Assembly: GCA_020650975.1 (NCBI GenBank)
Contig: JAIPMN010000883.1
Coordinates: 1 to 45,225 of the forward strand
Direction: 5' to 3'
Length of the DNA: 45,225 nucleotides
Source of the DNA: Apostichopus californicus
Taxonomy: Eukaryota > Echinodermata > Holothuroidea > Aspidochirotida > Stichopodidae
The notes below the pieces were generated by a model that saw only the letters and a program-made list of their open reading frames with translations, was not told the DNA's origin and searched no databases. Both the position numbers and the translations under genes were made by a program. Below, in pieces: positions 34,872 to 44,977 of the stretch; position 1 is the stretch's first letter, and every line of letters begins with the position of its first letter.

Positions 34872-36296
34872 GTAAGATGAAAGTGCAAAAATACTAGTAG
34901 TTATAGCCATATGAGGCGGGGGGGGGGGGTGGGGGATGCTGCAGGCCTCCAACCAAATATTTTTGTGAAAATTTGGGCAATATGCTGGGAATTTTTCGGG
35001 GACCTACTGAAAGAAAAATAAATTGCAATGTGTCTTTTTTAATGATTAAACTTATATGATTATTATCAATATTATTGTAAGGACTTTCTCAAAAATGATA
35101 ACCAATATGGAAGGGTAATAACACGGCAAATGATTGTATGTTAATGGCATGCGATGTAATAACCGATGCATGCCTATATGATATGCACATTAAGATGTTG
35201 AACGCAAAAATTGTGGTTATATTTTTCGGGCAAGTCGTTACAGCCCCCCCTCCCCCCAAAATCAAATTGGGCTCCTACGCCTATGGTTATAGCCAATAGG
35301 AAAGAAAGGCATACACAAACTCTTGTCGGGTTTATCTTATATCTTACTTTGTTCTAGCTGACCAGATAAAAGTTACATATCTGTAATTTAGTGTACAAGA
35401 AGTGTAGATGTCATTCCTCACCCACAATGGTTAACCATGTGATATTTATCAGCAACAGACTATTATTTCTGTCGTAGTTACGGTTTGCGTCGGGTGATTA
35501 AAAGACAAGAAAATGTTCACGTTGGTACTTTATTACTGTTCTGTTTAAGTATGGGCAACAGTGGTAGAGTACTAGCTCTTAGTATTTAGGTTTTCAATAG
35601 TGGTGAGTAGTATCTGGACTTTATATCATACTTCAAATATATTAAATGATTGAAGAAACTTTGGATCATTTAATCTCGTATTTCATGAAAGTCAGTACGA
35701 GCAGGATTTCAAAGGTGGTGATGTCAAGTTCTGATGTATTCTCTGATTTTGTAAAGGTAACAAAGGTTCGAATATTGATGGAAGGACCAGAGTCAAATCA
35801 AGGATTTTACATGGGAAGGGGTCGCTCTGGGGTGGCTGAAGATGACCCCCCCCCCCTAGAAAAGTATCAAAAGTTTTGGTCATCCAACGGTGCATGATAG
35901 GGAATATATTAAGACTATAAATTAGCTCTATAATTAGCTCTAAATGGAAGGGCTGAGCTTATAAATACTCTTGATTACTTTGTGAGGTTTTAAAGGGGAA
36001 TGTAATAACATTCCTCGATTGAACCAATTCCCCCCCCCCAACTGAGGAATGGGTGTAGGGGTGGCCATTCCCACCAACCCTATCCCAACACCATTCCCCA
36101 CTTGTGCCGGCCATTGATGAAAGTATATAAGAGATTTTAAGCTACTTTGTAATACTGTTGGAATGCGGGTAGTTTAATTTCCAAAATAGTCTCACATATG
36201 ATTGAACATGTGTGGCTGGGATTAGTTAATATGAAGTGGCAAGTTGTTGGGTGTTTCATTATTCTTTTCTCTTTCTCTCAAACTCCTTCTCCACAG
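34872..36296 (+). other. Intron 15 (1.4 kb)
   Basis: Besides the repeat at 34912-35285 it has C-runs (35846-35858, 36031-36040) in a CCATTCCC-rich patch. Small ORFs here lack splice support. Confidence 0.55.
34912..35285. repeat. Putative interspersed repeat with G-rich and C-rich ends
   Basis: It opens with GGCGGGGGG-type sequence followed by GCAGGCCTCC. It closes with CAGCCCCCCCTCCCCCCAA and GGGCTCCTACGCCTATGG, giving opposed G-rich and C-rich ends. This style is common in interspersed repeats, but exact termini and family were not determined. Confidence 0.35.
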
Positions 36297-36493
36297 TTAT
36301 TACACTCAGAAAGATTCCTCTAACTGTCAAAGGGTTAATGGAGCATATCAACCATTGTGACAGAAGAGATATGCCGGAAGAATCTGCCGAACTCCTTCTG
36401 AATTTTCTTCCAACGAAACAAGAGCTGAAACTTTTAGCTGAGAATGCCGAGCAGTACAAAACCTTGGGTGAAGCTGAGCAGTACATGTTCCAG
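36297..36493 (+). CDS. FMNL: Formin exon 16: FH2 knob, conserved Ile
   Basis: The exon lies between CTCCACAG and CAG|GTATTA. It begins with the split Val then ITLRK. Ile515 of this model is the position equivalent to the actin-binding Ile of Bni1 (I1431), as inferred from motif alignment. ESAELLLNFLPTKQEL matches FMNL DFLELLMRFLPTEYE. AEQYMF corresponds to EEDRFML. Ends in phase 0. Confidence 0.94.
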
Positions 36494-37280
36494 GTATTAC
36501 ACTGTTAATTGAATTAAATTATGGTTTGATTCCAGTCCTGCTATTAATCTTTGATAAGTTGGTCGAGTAACAGATTTTATATCATTATTCACATATCCCC
36601 TTTCTCTGCATAAACCATTCCACACTTCCGTAATAATCCGTTGAGATGTTGACCAGTGACAGTTATCATCCAGCATGTAATTTCTCAATGTAGCGTAGGA
36701 CAATTGTGCTTTACTGCCCTCTTTTATCTGCAATGGTTTCTCCTTGCTCCAAGAACCACGAGAAGGTTGTTGATGCCTTTAATCAAGATTTATGAATTAT
36801 TATGCATAACAAAGTTAATCATCATTACAAAATGGTAAATATCTGGAATGATTTCTGAGGATGATGTGTCATTTTGTGATTATTTTGTGGATCAAAACAC
36901 TAACTGTCATGTTCGATAGTGTAAAATCAAAGCATAACACTGTGATAGTAACAAAACTTATGATGGTTAAGTTTTGAAACAGCAGCTTGCGAACTGTTTT
37001 GGTAGAAGTCTCAATACAGTTTAACAAGTTTAACATCCAGGTGGTGAAGAAAACATTTGAAAACTTTGAAGTTGTTGTAATTCACATTTTACATCTGATA
37101 TTTTCTCCAAATTGTTGACAATTTAAGTTGTGAAAATCAATGAGAATCCCCTACTTATCACTCATGTGATGAAAATTCTAGGACCGGATCTTTAGTTTGA
37201 GTAATAGGTGTGAAAATTACCTGATTTGTCTTAGTGGTTATGCAACTGTTAAATAATGTTTATCTCAATTTATATATGTC

Positions 37281-37407
37281 ATATGACTTTGCATGGATAT
37301 CATGACTTGATTCTGATATCCTGTGACTTGATTCTGATATCCTGTGACTTGCATGTGATATCATGTGACTTGATTCTGATATCATGTGACTTGCATGTGA
37401 TATCATG
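37281..37407. repeat. 20-21 bp tandem repeat with two alternating variants
   Basis: About six units of TGTGACTTGATTCTGATATC and TGTGACTTGCATGTGATATC. The GATTCT and GCATGT variants alternate in the last part of the array. It ends about 30 nt before the exon 17 acceptor, leaving little room for a normal branch and pyrimidine tract. Confidence 0.85.
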
Positions 37408-37438
37408 TTGTCTGAATTGCTAATCTGTTTCTTTCCAG

Positions 37439-37525
37439 CTTGCTAGACTGGATCGATATGAAGCCAAGTTAAGACTGATGGCGTTTATGGGGATCTACGA
37501 TGAACTTATTGCTTCTTTAAGACCT
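37439..37525 (+). CDS. FMNL: Formin exon 17: FH2
   Basis: TTTCCAG|CTTGCT ... CCT|GTAAGT, 29 codons. LARLDRYEAKLRLMAFMGIY corresponds to FMNL FSRIPRLPERMTTLTFLGNF, a central FH2 helix pair. Phase 0/0. A 20-21 bp tandem repeat sits about 30 nt upstream of its acceptor. Confidence 0.92.
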
Positions 37526-38558
37526 GTAAGTCGTCTCAAATTTCTATCTCAGGTTTATTAAACGATGGTGTTTAGTCAAATAGCTCCGATGGTGAGAGGC
37601 GTTCAAGGGGTTAAAGTCAGGACATTAATGCAAAGAACTTGACTAAACTTGCTAGCTCCACAGTGTCATCAAAATGGAACCATAGCTTGACATATTTGGT
37701 GTTGTTAATATGCCATGACAGCTCGAAATGAAAATACCATCTATGCGAATGTGGTCTACTCTGAGGCGATAAGAAAGTTACAATGAGCATTTTGACCCCA
37801 GTATCTCTTGGCTCTCATGCAGTGGAATCACGCAGGTCTTAAGTGTAAAGCATCACAGCATGAACGCAATCCTGTAAATATGCCTCCAGATTTATTGGTG
37901 CCATGTTTCCAATCCTAGGTTTGTAAATTAATCCCATGTTATCTCAAAGACTGTCAAAGCTCTTATGGTTTCATGTAACTTATGGATTTGCATTTGTGGT
38001 CAACCATGTTATGTATGTAACATGGCAGCACAGAATCATACAGTGTAATGTTACTAATCATTAGAAATTAAATAGTTCTCTGTGGTCGAACCGACAAAGT
38101 GACAACGTTTAAAAAAAAAACGAGAATGTTTGTTTATAATTATAAATTACTGTACCATTCCTGCAGGTGTCGATCTGTGTTTAGACACATTGCATTAGCA
38201 TCATTCACAGAGGGTCAGAAGAGAAACATTTGACATTTTGGAAATCAAGACAGACCTGTTCTCTCCTGATAAAATTCTGTATTTGTGTGTGTATTTGTCA
38301 CTTCCGTTACTGTAATTTGTCATCCAGCCTCTGAAGAAGATCCTGCTAGGATCAAAACATCAGGCCCTCTTGCTTTTACACATTCATTTACACTGGCTCT
38401 TTAGTGGATAAGCAGTTTGCTAACAGTTTTGTTTTATTTTAAATTAGTTCTGGTTTATTTTACATATTTTGAGTAACATTATTTACACAGTCAGAATTAG
38501 TTATGAAAGTTTAAATTTGAAATCCATTTACTTCATATTTACTTGTTTATTTTTGCAG
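37526..38558 (+). other. Intron 17 (1.0 kb)
   Basis: Carries the hammerhead-like motif; the surrounding 38160-38420 may be the rest of a small retroelement relic. An A-run lies at 38111-38120. No coding exon was supported. Confidence 0.5.
38331..38366 (+). ncRNA. Degenerate hammerhead-ribozyme-like motif (Penelope-type)
   Basis: CTGAAGA (38331-38337) fits the hammerhead core CUGANGA. It is followed by a perfect 6-bp stem GATCCT-GCT-AGGATC (38339-38353), then AAAAC where the core needs GAAAC, then ATCAGGCC. Hammerhead motifs of this layout are known in Penelope-like retroelements. The missing G before AAAC suggests an inactive relic. No reverse transcriptase was seen nearby. Confidence 0.4.
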
Positions 38559-38627
38559 GAAATCATGTACCTCACAATATCCTCCAAGTCGGTGGGCAGT
38601 AACAGCAAACTCAAGAAAATTTTTGAG
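38559..38627 (+). CDS. FMNL: Formin exon 18: FH2
   Basis: TTTTTGCAG|GAAATC ... GAG|GTACGT, 23 codons. The product ends SKSVGSNSKLKKIFE, equivalent to FMNL SMSIKSSDKLRQILE. It leads into the LILAFGN motif of exon 19. Phase 0/0. Confidence 0.92.
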
Positions 38628-39524
38628 GTACGTTCACCGATTGGTTCTCTAGTTTCTTTGCAGTTGGGAACTGCATTAATCAGGCATGAGCTTTTTCCGC
38701 GAATTAGCGGAATATCCGTGATTTCTCTTCTACCTCGGGGACAAAAACTATTATCCTAACTCACAGTAGCATACGCAAACTGTAGCCTATACTGCAATTT
38801 TTGCAAAGTTCCGTGATTTTTTACCCCTGATTAATAGGTTAATAGGGAAAAGTGACATAATCTACAACTTGAGAGACTGGGAAGTAGGTGTAGGACTGCT
38901 GGATGTTGTAATCTGTCAGATCCCAGGAGCAGGAATTGTGCACGTGCACCTGTCTTCTCTACCAAACACTTGTATTAAACGAGACAATTTTGTGCGAGCT
39001 AGCGTTCTTCTTACAAGGGACAGTGTTGGCAATAAGGAATTGTTATGCTTCATAAATGCACACAAGGATGACAGGTTTCCAGGGCCCCAGGGGCCACTTT
39101 TAAGGTGAAGGATCTCAGACTTTCCTGTGGAACCAGGGGACACTCGACTGTAACCACTGGCCATTTGATATTTTTCTAATTTATCATTTATAGTCCTTCA
39201 TGTAAAGAAGTATCATATCATCATTTTTACCATCTATTTTTCCTTTGAAAAGAAGTTGTGTTCGAGGGTGGTTGATTGGATGGGTACGGCTCACTGAGCT
39301 TTAAAACAAAACTCCCGACATATTTTCTCATTAATCTACGCAGGTTGTTTACCAATAAGGGGACATTTCAATTCTTTTTGACGTTGTTCCCTCTCACCAG
39401 AATCATTCTAAGAATTTATTTTTATTTTCTGAGATGAAACTTTTATTGGTAATATGTTCAATTTTAATTCACAAGGGCCTTTGATAATAACTGTTTCGTG
39501 ACTTGTCTGTTTATTTTTTCTCAG
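38628..39524 (+). other. Intron 18 (0.9 kb)
   Basis: Contains a GGGCCCCAGGGGCC palindrome-like patch near 39081-39094 and overlapping unsupported ORFs on both strands (38869-39164). No family was recognised. Confidence 0.5.
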
Positions 39525-39605
39525 CTTATTCTTGCATTTGGAAACTATATGAACAGCAGCCGTAGAGGATCTGCTTACGGATTTAGATTAGACTCCTTGG
39601 AAAGG
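39525..39605 (+). CDS. FMNL: Formin exon 19: FH2 GNYMN signature
   Basis: TTTTCTCAG|CTTATT ... AGG|GTGAGC, 27 codons. [20 protein letters not shown] followed by RLDSL is the most conserved FH2 block and is almost the FMNL sequence ([19 protein letters not shown]). The Gly-Asn-x-x-Asn motif and the Gly-Phe-Arg-Leu post motif are intact. Phase 0/0. Confidence 0.96.
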
Positions 39606-39849
39606 GTGAGCAATACAATCCTCAAGTAGCTGTTAGGATACTACAAAAAGAAACCATTCAAAATAATGCTTGCATTTTTTTATATATTTTTTTATGTTAA
39701 AACAAGTTGGTATTAATGGAAGCATATGTATATATCTTTCTTGAAATATTTTACCCAAAAAATTCTCAAATTTAGTCATTCAATAATTCTACCTACTCTT
39801 ACTTGAAGTTATGAATTTTTTTGTTTTTTATTGCTTCTTCTCTCAACAG

Positions 39850-39976
39850 TTGACATTTGTTAAATCCACCAATAGGGATCTGACATTTGTCCACTATTTG
39901 GTGGCTACAGTTGCTAGGTGCTATCCTGAATGTAAAGATTGGTACTCCGACCTGAAGATTGACAACGTTCGTACCA
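39850..39976 (+). CDS. FMNL: Formin exon 20: FH2, Lys motif
   Basis: CTCAACAG|TTGACA ... ACCA|GTAAGT. LTFVKSTNRDLTFVHYLVAT matches FMNL LLEMKSTDRKQTLLHYLVKV. The Lys before Ser-Thr (K663 in this model) is at the place of the FH2 Lys known to matter for actin binding (Bni1 K1601), assigned here by motif alignment only. Ends in phase 1. Confidence 0.94.
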
Positions 39977-40570
39977 GTAAGTAGCCTTCAGTATAAATCA
40001 GAGGTATTATGTAGGAGGGCTTCACTTCCATTTCATATAATATGCTAGAGAATAAAGGAAAAGCAAGGCCCAAAACGTATTCCAGTTCCAAGCGAGCTTC
40101 GGTCTCTCTGATATTACGAAAAACTTGGCATCGACTTCAGTCGTTGAAGATTGACAAACAAGGAACTGTGTACAAAGGACTTTTTGATTGTGTTATAGCT
40201 AGCTGTATTCTCAGTAAAAGTGAACTTTAATTATCAAATTGCAGTTCCTGGAATGTTTATGTTTATTAGAAAAGGATGAGTCATTCTCCCTCGCTCTGAA
40301 TTAATAGTGAGACCTTTGAACTCATTCAGCTGTCGGGCTGAACTTTTCAAGATTTAAGTTAGTATTAGAAAGAGAAACTTCTGTCCAGCATTCACCAGAC
40401 TTCTCTTCGAGTGTATTCTATTCCAGAAAATTTAGGCCATGTAAAATCTTTATTCATAATTTCCATAATTACAGCATCATCTTTTTTGACTTGGAATTTT
40501 GTTCAATGCCAACAATTGTATGAAAGCAGACTGTGTTTTTACTTTTCCATTCCTTCCTTCTGACCTACAT

Positions 40571-40740
40571 ATCCACCCCCTCCCCATCCACCCCCTCCCC
40601 ATCCACCCCCTCCCTATCCACCCCCTCCCCATCCATCCCCCTCCCTATCCATCCCTCCTCCCTATTCATCCCTTCCCTATCCATCCCCCTCCCTATCCAC
40701 CCCCATTCCCTATCCATCCCCTCCCTATCCTTTCCCCTCC
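40571..40740. repeat. C-rich tandem repeat, ATCCACCCCCTCCC units
   Basis: About eleven units of 14-16 nt, pyrimidine-rich on the + strand, in intron 20 (39977-40792) and ending about 50 nt before the exon 21 acceptor. Pro-rich translations in this stretch come from the repeat and not from FH1. Confidence 0.92.
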
Positions 40741-40792
40741 TGTTATATAGCTTATGTAATGCATAAACATCTCTACCCTTTGTTCATTCTAG

Positions 40793-40893
40793 CGTCGATG
40801 GATGCTTTGATGATGGACATACAAGGATTGCGAAAGGGTCTAGAGTTGGCCAAGAGTGAGAGAGATAGACAACCGGACAACACAATCATAGGA
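40793..40893 (+). CDS. FMNL: Formin exon 21: FH2, ends at a U12-type AT-AC donor
   Basis: ATTCTAG|CGTCGA starts the exon. After the split Thr it reads SMDALMMDIQGLRKGLELAK, matching FMNL SLDSVLADVRSLQRGLELTQ, then ...NTIIG. No GT lies near the exon end. Reading on in frame gives a stop (ISL*) within 12 nt. The ATATCCTT starting at 40894 is a canonical U12 AT-AC donor and sets the exon end at GGA (phase 0). Confidence 0.92.
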
Positions 40894-41208
40894 ATATCCT
40901 TATAAATATCAAATTTGTTTATAACATGTATGACATGTATGGAAAAGGAACCAAGTTGCTTCCTTCAATTTTAATATTTGTTTTAATACAGATTTCTTTG
41001 ATCTAGCATGTCTGACAGATTTTGAGGCATTTCATAATTCAGGATGCTCTTTTAGAAATGCTCATCCATGCTTCTTATGATGGATCCATAAAGTCAAACA
41101 TTTGTTACACATTCTTTGCATACTTTTTAGTGCACTGCTGTAAGGATTCTGTGCGATGTACTATAAACTGTTCGTAACTAAATTGGTTTCCTTAATATCT
41201 GCCCTCAC
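40894..41208 (+). other. U12-type (minor spliceosome) AT-AC intron 21
   Basis: The intron begins ATATCCTTAT and ends GCCCTCAC. TTTCCTTAAT (41187-41196) sits 13 nt (branch A at 41195) before the end, fitting the U12 branch consensus TTCCTTRAC and its usual 10-16 nt spacing. There is no polypyrimidine tract and no GT-AG alternative that keeps the frame. Excision joins IIG to EFSRQASDTI, restoring the FMNL FH2 alignment (VLKEFLRANSPTM). It is 315 nt long and in phase 0. Confidence 0.92.
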
Positions 41209-41373
41209 GAATTTTCAAGACAAGCTTCCGACACCATCTCAGAAATCGCGGAGGGATTCCGTAAAGCTGAGGAACATTACCACCATGCCTGTAGTCTGTA
41301 CGGGGAAAATTACAAGACGATAGAACCAGTAGACTTCTTCAAGAAGTTTACAGCATTTTCTACTGAATATCAA
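41209..41373 (+). CDS. FMNL: Formin exon 22: FH2 post region
   Basis: The exon starts right after the AC of the U12 intron and ends CAA|GTAAGT, 55 codons. FRKAEEHYHHACSLYGENYK and the downstream FFKKFTAFSTEYQ match FMNL AQEAFESVVEYFGENPK and LFFSLFSRFIKAYKKAE. This is the C-terminal FH2 helix bundle (post site). Phase 0/0. Confidence 0.93.
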
Positions 41374-42178
41374 GTAAGTTATAAATTTAAACTAGGAACT
41401 TAAATTACAAACATGGCATGTTGTATGATGACATGTCCCTATGCACTGTGAGAAAAGAAAATATACTGCAACAAGCCTGCATAGGTATTTTCTGCCCCCT
41501 TCCCCAGCCTCTCCTCAACTTTTCTATGCAAAGTCATAGGTTTGCCTTCCTTTTCACCTTCATTACTAATTACCTCCTTTACTAATTGAACCCCATTGTT
41601 ACACCCCTCACAGCCCTTTATCCTCTCATCACTCTTCCTTTCATCTTACCCCTCCTTTTATTGTGTCTGTTTTTGCTCTATTCATTGCTCATTTGTTATC
41701 TGTGTCTCTTGTCCATATGTGTCTCTTAATTTATTCTTAGTTTGTTTTCATTTCACAGTTCCCAAAGGTTAGAAAATACCTCTATATCTCCACTTTTTGG
41801 AAAGAAATCTTGTTTAACTGATTCATTCTTAACCATCCAATGTAGATTACTAAAAGAGCAAAAGTGAAGGGGAAGGAGGGGGAGGGGTCGGAGGGGCTGG
41901 TTCTATCTGAAATAAACTGTTCAAGCATCTGTACATCGACCACGTTATGCAACCATCCATCAATGAGTGAATAATAGGCATGGCTGTATGTTTAGGAGCA
42001 GCAACAAACAGCCTTTGAGATCAGGTAATGAGGCCAGATTCATGAAAAGCGATTACTGCACGTGTTGCAGGAATACAGGATCATGAGGCATAACGATAGT
42101 TTCGAAATGATACAGGGATTAGTTTGTTGTTTGTGAAGGCATTTAATTTAATCTTTTCATTCCCTGTTACTTTAACAG
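41374..42178 (+). other. Intron 22 (0.8 kb)
   Basis: A pyrimidine-rich 41500-41720 block and a GGGGAGGGG patch near 41870-41890. Nothing else was supported. Confidence 0.5.
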
Positions 42179-42550
42179 AAAGCCGAAGCTCACAATGAGA
42201 AGAGTAAACTCCAAATGAGACCAAAAAGATTGACCAAGAATGGGCCGACTTCACCGAGGAGGGCCAACAAGGACCAGCTGAACTTCTTTGCAGGTTCTTC
42301 AACGGACCCGGGTAGACTCCTCGCGGAGGATGATGGCAGCAAAGCTAAACTCACTAATGGTGGCACTCATCATCAGGTCGGGTCCCAACAACGGGACAGC
42401 AACTACACCAAGGGCAGACACAGTCCGACAGAGGTCAACAATGGATTCTTTTCTCTGACCAATCGTAGTCCACACAAGAGCAGCAGCAGCCCAGAAAACC
42501 GAGTGAATGGTGGACCAAAAGTGAAGGTCCAAAATGGCATTAATAGGTAG
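42179..42550 (+). CDS. FMNL: Formin exon 23: FH2 end and C-terminal tail with stop
   Basis: TTTAACAG|AAAGCC opens 123 codons and TAG ends at 42550. KAEAHNEKSKLQMRPKR finishes the FH2 C-terminal helix (FMNL KKAEQEVEQWKKE). The remaining 105 or so residues are Ser/Asn/Gly/Lys-rich and look disordered. The FMNL autoregulatory DAD motif (acidic-Ile-Ile-x-x-Leu plus basic residues) is not visible. A longer isoform reading another exon cannot be excluded. Confidence 0.88.
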   Translation, partial: KAEAHNEKSKLQMRPKRLTKNGPTSPRRANKDQLNFFAGSSTDPGRLLAEDDGSKAKLTNGGTHHQVGSQQRDSNYTKGRHSPTEVNNGFFSLTNRSPHKSSSSPENRVNGGPKVKVQNGINR

Positions 42551-42868
42551 CAATTTTACCTGGATGGTCTGAAATTGGCAAATCGAATATTGTCGATTGA
42601 AGTGGAAATTCTTTCTCCCGAACTGAGAAGACTGGAAGAGCAGCTGGTAGCAAAAAATGGTATTTATTCACTTTCGTGAGAATAATGTAAAGAATGTTGT
42701 TAATGTGTTTCACCAGGAGCCGACTCCTCTTCACAATGTGGTGGTGCACTCAGAACATTGTTCTGGGGCTGACTGAATGCTCTTGAACTGCTGCTGCATG
42801 GTCATAGTGTTCCAGAGTAGTTCTAAACCTTGGAGGCAACACTGCAAAACTGACTGAGTTAAGAAGAG

Positions 42869-43148
42869 CGTGGTGGCCAATTGGCTGAGGCGTCGGACTC
42901 ATGATCCAAGGATTGCTGGTTCGATTCAGGCCTAGTTCATTACGTTGTGTCCTTGGGCAAGATGCTTTATCTCACTTGCCTCTCTCTACCCAGGGTCCCT
43001 GTGAGGTACCTTGTCATTGGGCGCAGTGGAGGGTTCGTCTCTGGGACAGGTTATCATTGACCAGGGGTAATGTAACGTCTGTAAAGCGCTTTGAGACCTA
43101 TCGCTGGTGTAAAGCGCTATATTAAAATCAAAACTTATTATTAAAAAA
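42869..43148 (+). mobile_element. tRNA-derived SINE with L2-type 3' tail
   Basis: The tRNA-like head has an A-box-like TGGCCAATTGG (42874-42884) and a B box GGTTCGATTC (42918-42927). The tail reads GTAAAGCGCTTTGAGACC ... GTAAAGCGCTATATTAAAA and ends in TTATTATT plus an A-run. The paired AAGCGCT tail resembles the 3' stem-loop shared by L2-clade LINEs and their SINEs. It lies about 320 bp after the formin stop, so it could be in the 3' UTR. Confidence 0.75.
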
Positions 43149-43399
43149 ATTACGGTCCAGGGATGGGATTTGAACTAATGACCAAAGACAAGGTGACGAC
43201 GTACGGTAACCATTATACATGGATGGTCCCTTTATTTGAAATCATTTAGGGACAGTTGTGCCTGTTGTCAGAAGAAATGGGAGGAGCATTCTAGTGAAGA
43301 TCACAAGACTGTATAGAATTTATATTTGTTATATATTTATTATTAGTTCTTCCATTTAAGTCTAATACAGTTGTTCTATGTATATATTTATATATATAT

Positions 43400-43485
43400 A
43401 ATAAATAAGACTGCTTTCGTCTCAGATGTGCTCAGTACTACGTAGGAATTGCATTTGTATGGAAAATCATGTTAGCTGAAATAAA
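43400..43485 (+). terminator. Candidate poly(A) signals of the formin
   Basis: AATAAA occurs at 43400-43405 and 43480-43485. The second is followed by a T/G-rich stretch. Another is at 44069-44074. Which one is used cannot be told from sequence. Confidence 0.3.
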
Positions 43486-43767
43486 GATGTTATTTAGTGG
43501 TCAAATTGCAAACTGATGTTTTATCATATATGAAAATTGCTTTTTGGATGCTATAATTTGAAAATGGATGTTTTATCACCAAAATTACTACTAATGGATG
43601 ATGGTATTATGTAAATCCTACTCTACAGTAACATTCCATTCCTGTGGCTACAGAAACATGTCATAGGTTACATTCATTACTAAAAAGTCTTTCATGAAAT
43701 TATAAACAGCAGTAAGGTGCTATTAGAAATACATATATATATGAAATAGAATAGACTAAGCAGGCAT

Positions 43768-43826
43768 AAAGTATTCTGTAAAGAAAAGTATTCTGTAGAG
43801 AAAAGTATTCTGTAGAGAAAAGTATT
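43768..43826. repeat. 18-bp tandem repeat
   Basis: About three and a half units of AAAGTATTCTGTAGAGAA, with a diverged copy near 43886-43910. Confidence 0.8.
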
Positions 43827-44977
43827 GAAATTTAAATTAAAAGGCTTAATATCATAGAGCAGTACAGCTGAATTAAACAAGCAAAAAGTATTCTTTCCGT
43901 AGAGAAGTGTAGATAAATTTACCTCCGAATGAAAATAAATTTATAATATAATCCCTGATGATATTCTGCCATATTGGGATATACAAGAAAACAGTTTCCC
44001 CTTTTTTCTGTTAAGAGCTATTGTAAACCTTTCAGAATGATTTGTAACTAAAAAGCTTTTTGTAAAGAAATAAATTGGTTTCTATTGAAAGGAATTTTTA
44101 CAGTGCTTCTTTTGCTTCTCGCCCAATAGTAGTTCCAATTTTGATGTTATATTAATAGCAGCCAGCATATTATCTCGCAGCTCCATGGAAGCCTAGATTC
44201 ATGATCCATATTTATTTTTCCCTCCGCTATCCATTTGTTTTAATCTACAAAAGAACCTTTAACCAAAAAACAAACTCTGTTGATATGGTAAGTCAGTCGT
44301 GGTTAGCGCTGGTGCTCTCTCTCTATAGCAGCTGTGATATAATGACTGCGATGTATGATCCAAGCACACCAACGGCAACTGCAGTCTTATGAACCATCTC
44401 CAAGTATCCTAGGAATTAAAAGAGAATAATTCAGTTCAGTTACATACAGATCAGCGGAAAGAAACACATAATAGAGCTGAGATTAAAGTTGAAAGTAATA
44501 TCGTGCGGGTTAACCTTATCTGTATAAGTTACTTTTATTACAGATATCATGTAGACAAGCCCCATCTTCACACAGTTAATGTACAAGGCTTTATATTTCA
44601 TCAGAATACCCAGCTCTGGCACACCCATGTTCAATACGTTCGTCTAACCTTGAAGTAGGCTTAAGTCGGGGGGGGGTGGGTTGGGTTTTCCATTTTCAAG
44701 TAAGATGATTAGAAAGTAAATACACAAGAAAGAATAAAATATTTAGTGATTCAGAAAGTTAAATCCCTCTGTACCGCTGAAAGGTATTAATAGTTGATGC
44801 ACTCATCTCATCTGTTGCTAAGAGACCGGTGCAGGATGTAACGAAATGTTATATCGGGAAAAGAAAAACGATATGAAAATGGCCAGATGTATACTACTGA
44901 CCAATATACCCCTGCTTGGAGTAGAACAGTAACACAAAAAAGAATCATTCTTCTAATGAACGCCAAAAGGGTCACCA

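Larger units (their letters stand above)
5619..42550 (+). other. FMNL: Formin-like (FMNL/FRL subfamily) gene, 23 exons
   Basis: This is the whole gene span; exons are listed separately. Formins nucleate and processively elongate unbranched actin filaments through a dimeric FH2 domain, and FMNL members act at the cell cortex and in protrusions under Rho-family GTPases. The spliced reading frame is uninterrupted and phase-consistent over 2739 coding nt (912 residues plus stop). FMNL-type motifs include SENRGVDIL in the GBD, RVYLQYE in FH3, and in FH2 [19 protein letters not shown] and the [10 protein letters not shown] stretch. INF2/FHDC1 and DAAM were considered, but these FH2 motifs fit FMNL better. 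The protein is somewhat shorter than vertebrate FMNLs (about 1000-1100 aa), mainly because FH1 is tiny. The true N-terminus may lie upstream, since vertebrate FMNLs carry an N-terminal myristoylated segment that is not seen here. Confidence 0.92.

Noticed and set aside
36497..36733. Minus-strand ORF of 78 codons with balanced composition
   Set aside because: It is intronic and has no recognised family, no splice signals and no neighbouring exon.
40499..40766. Pro-rich ORFs that might be an FH1 segment
   Set aside because: They come from the ATCCACCCCC tandem repeat and lie between FH2 exons 20 and 21, the wrong place for FH1.
43155..43232. Minus-strand tRNA-like sequence (AGTTCAAATCC)
   Set aside because: The B box is degenerate and no cloverleaf could be completed; kept only as a note in the SINE finding.
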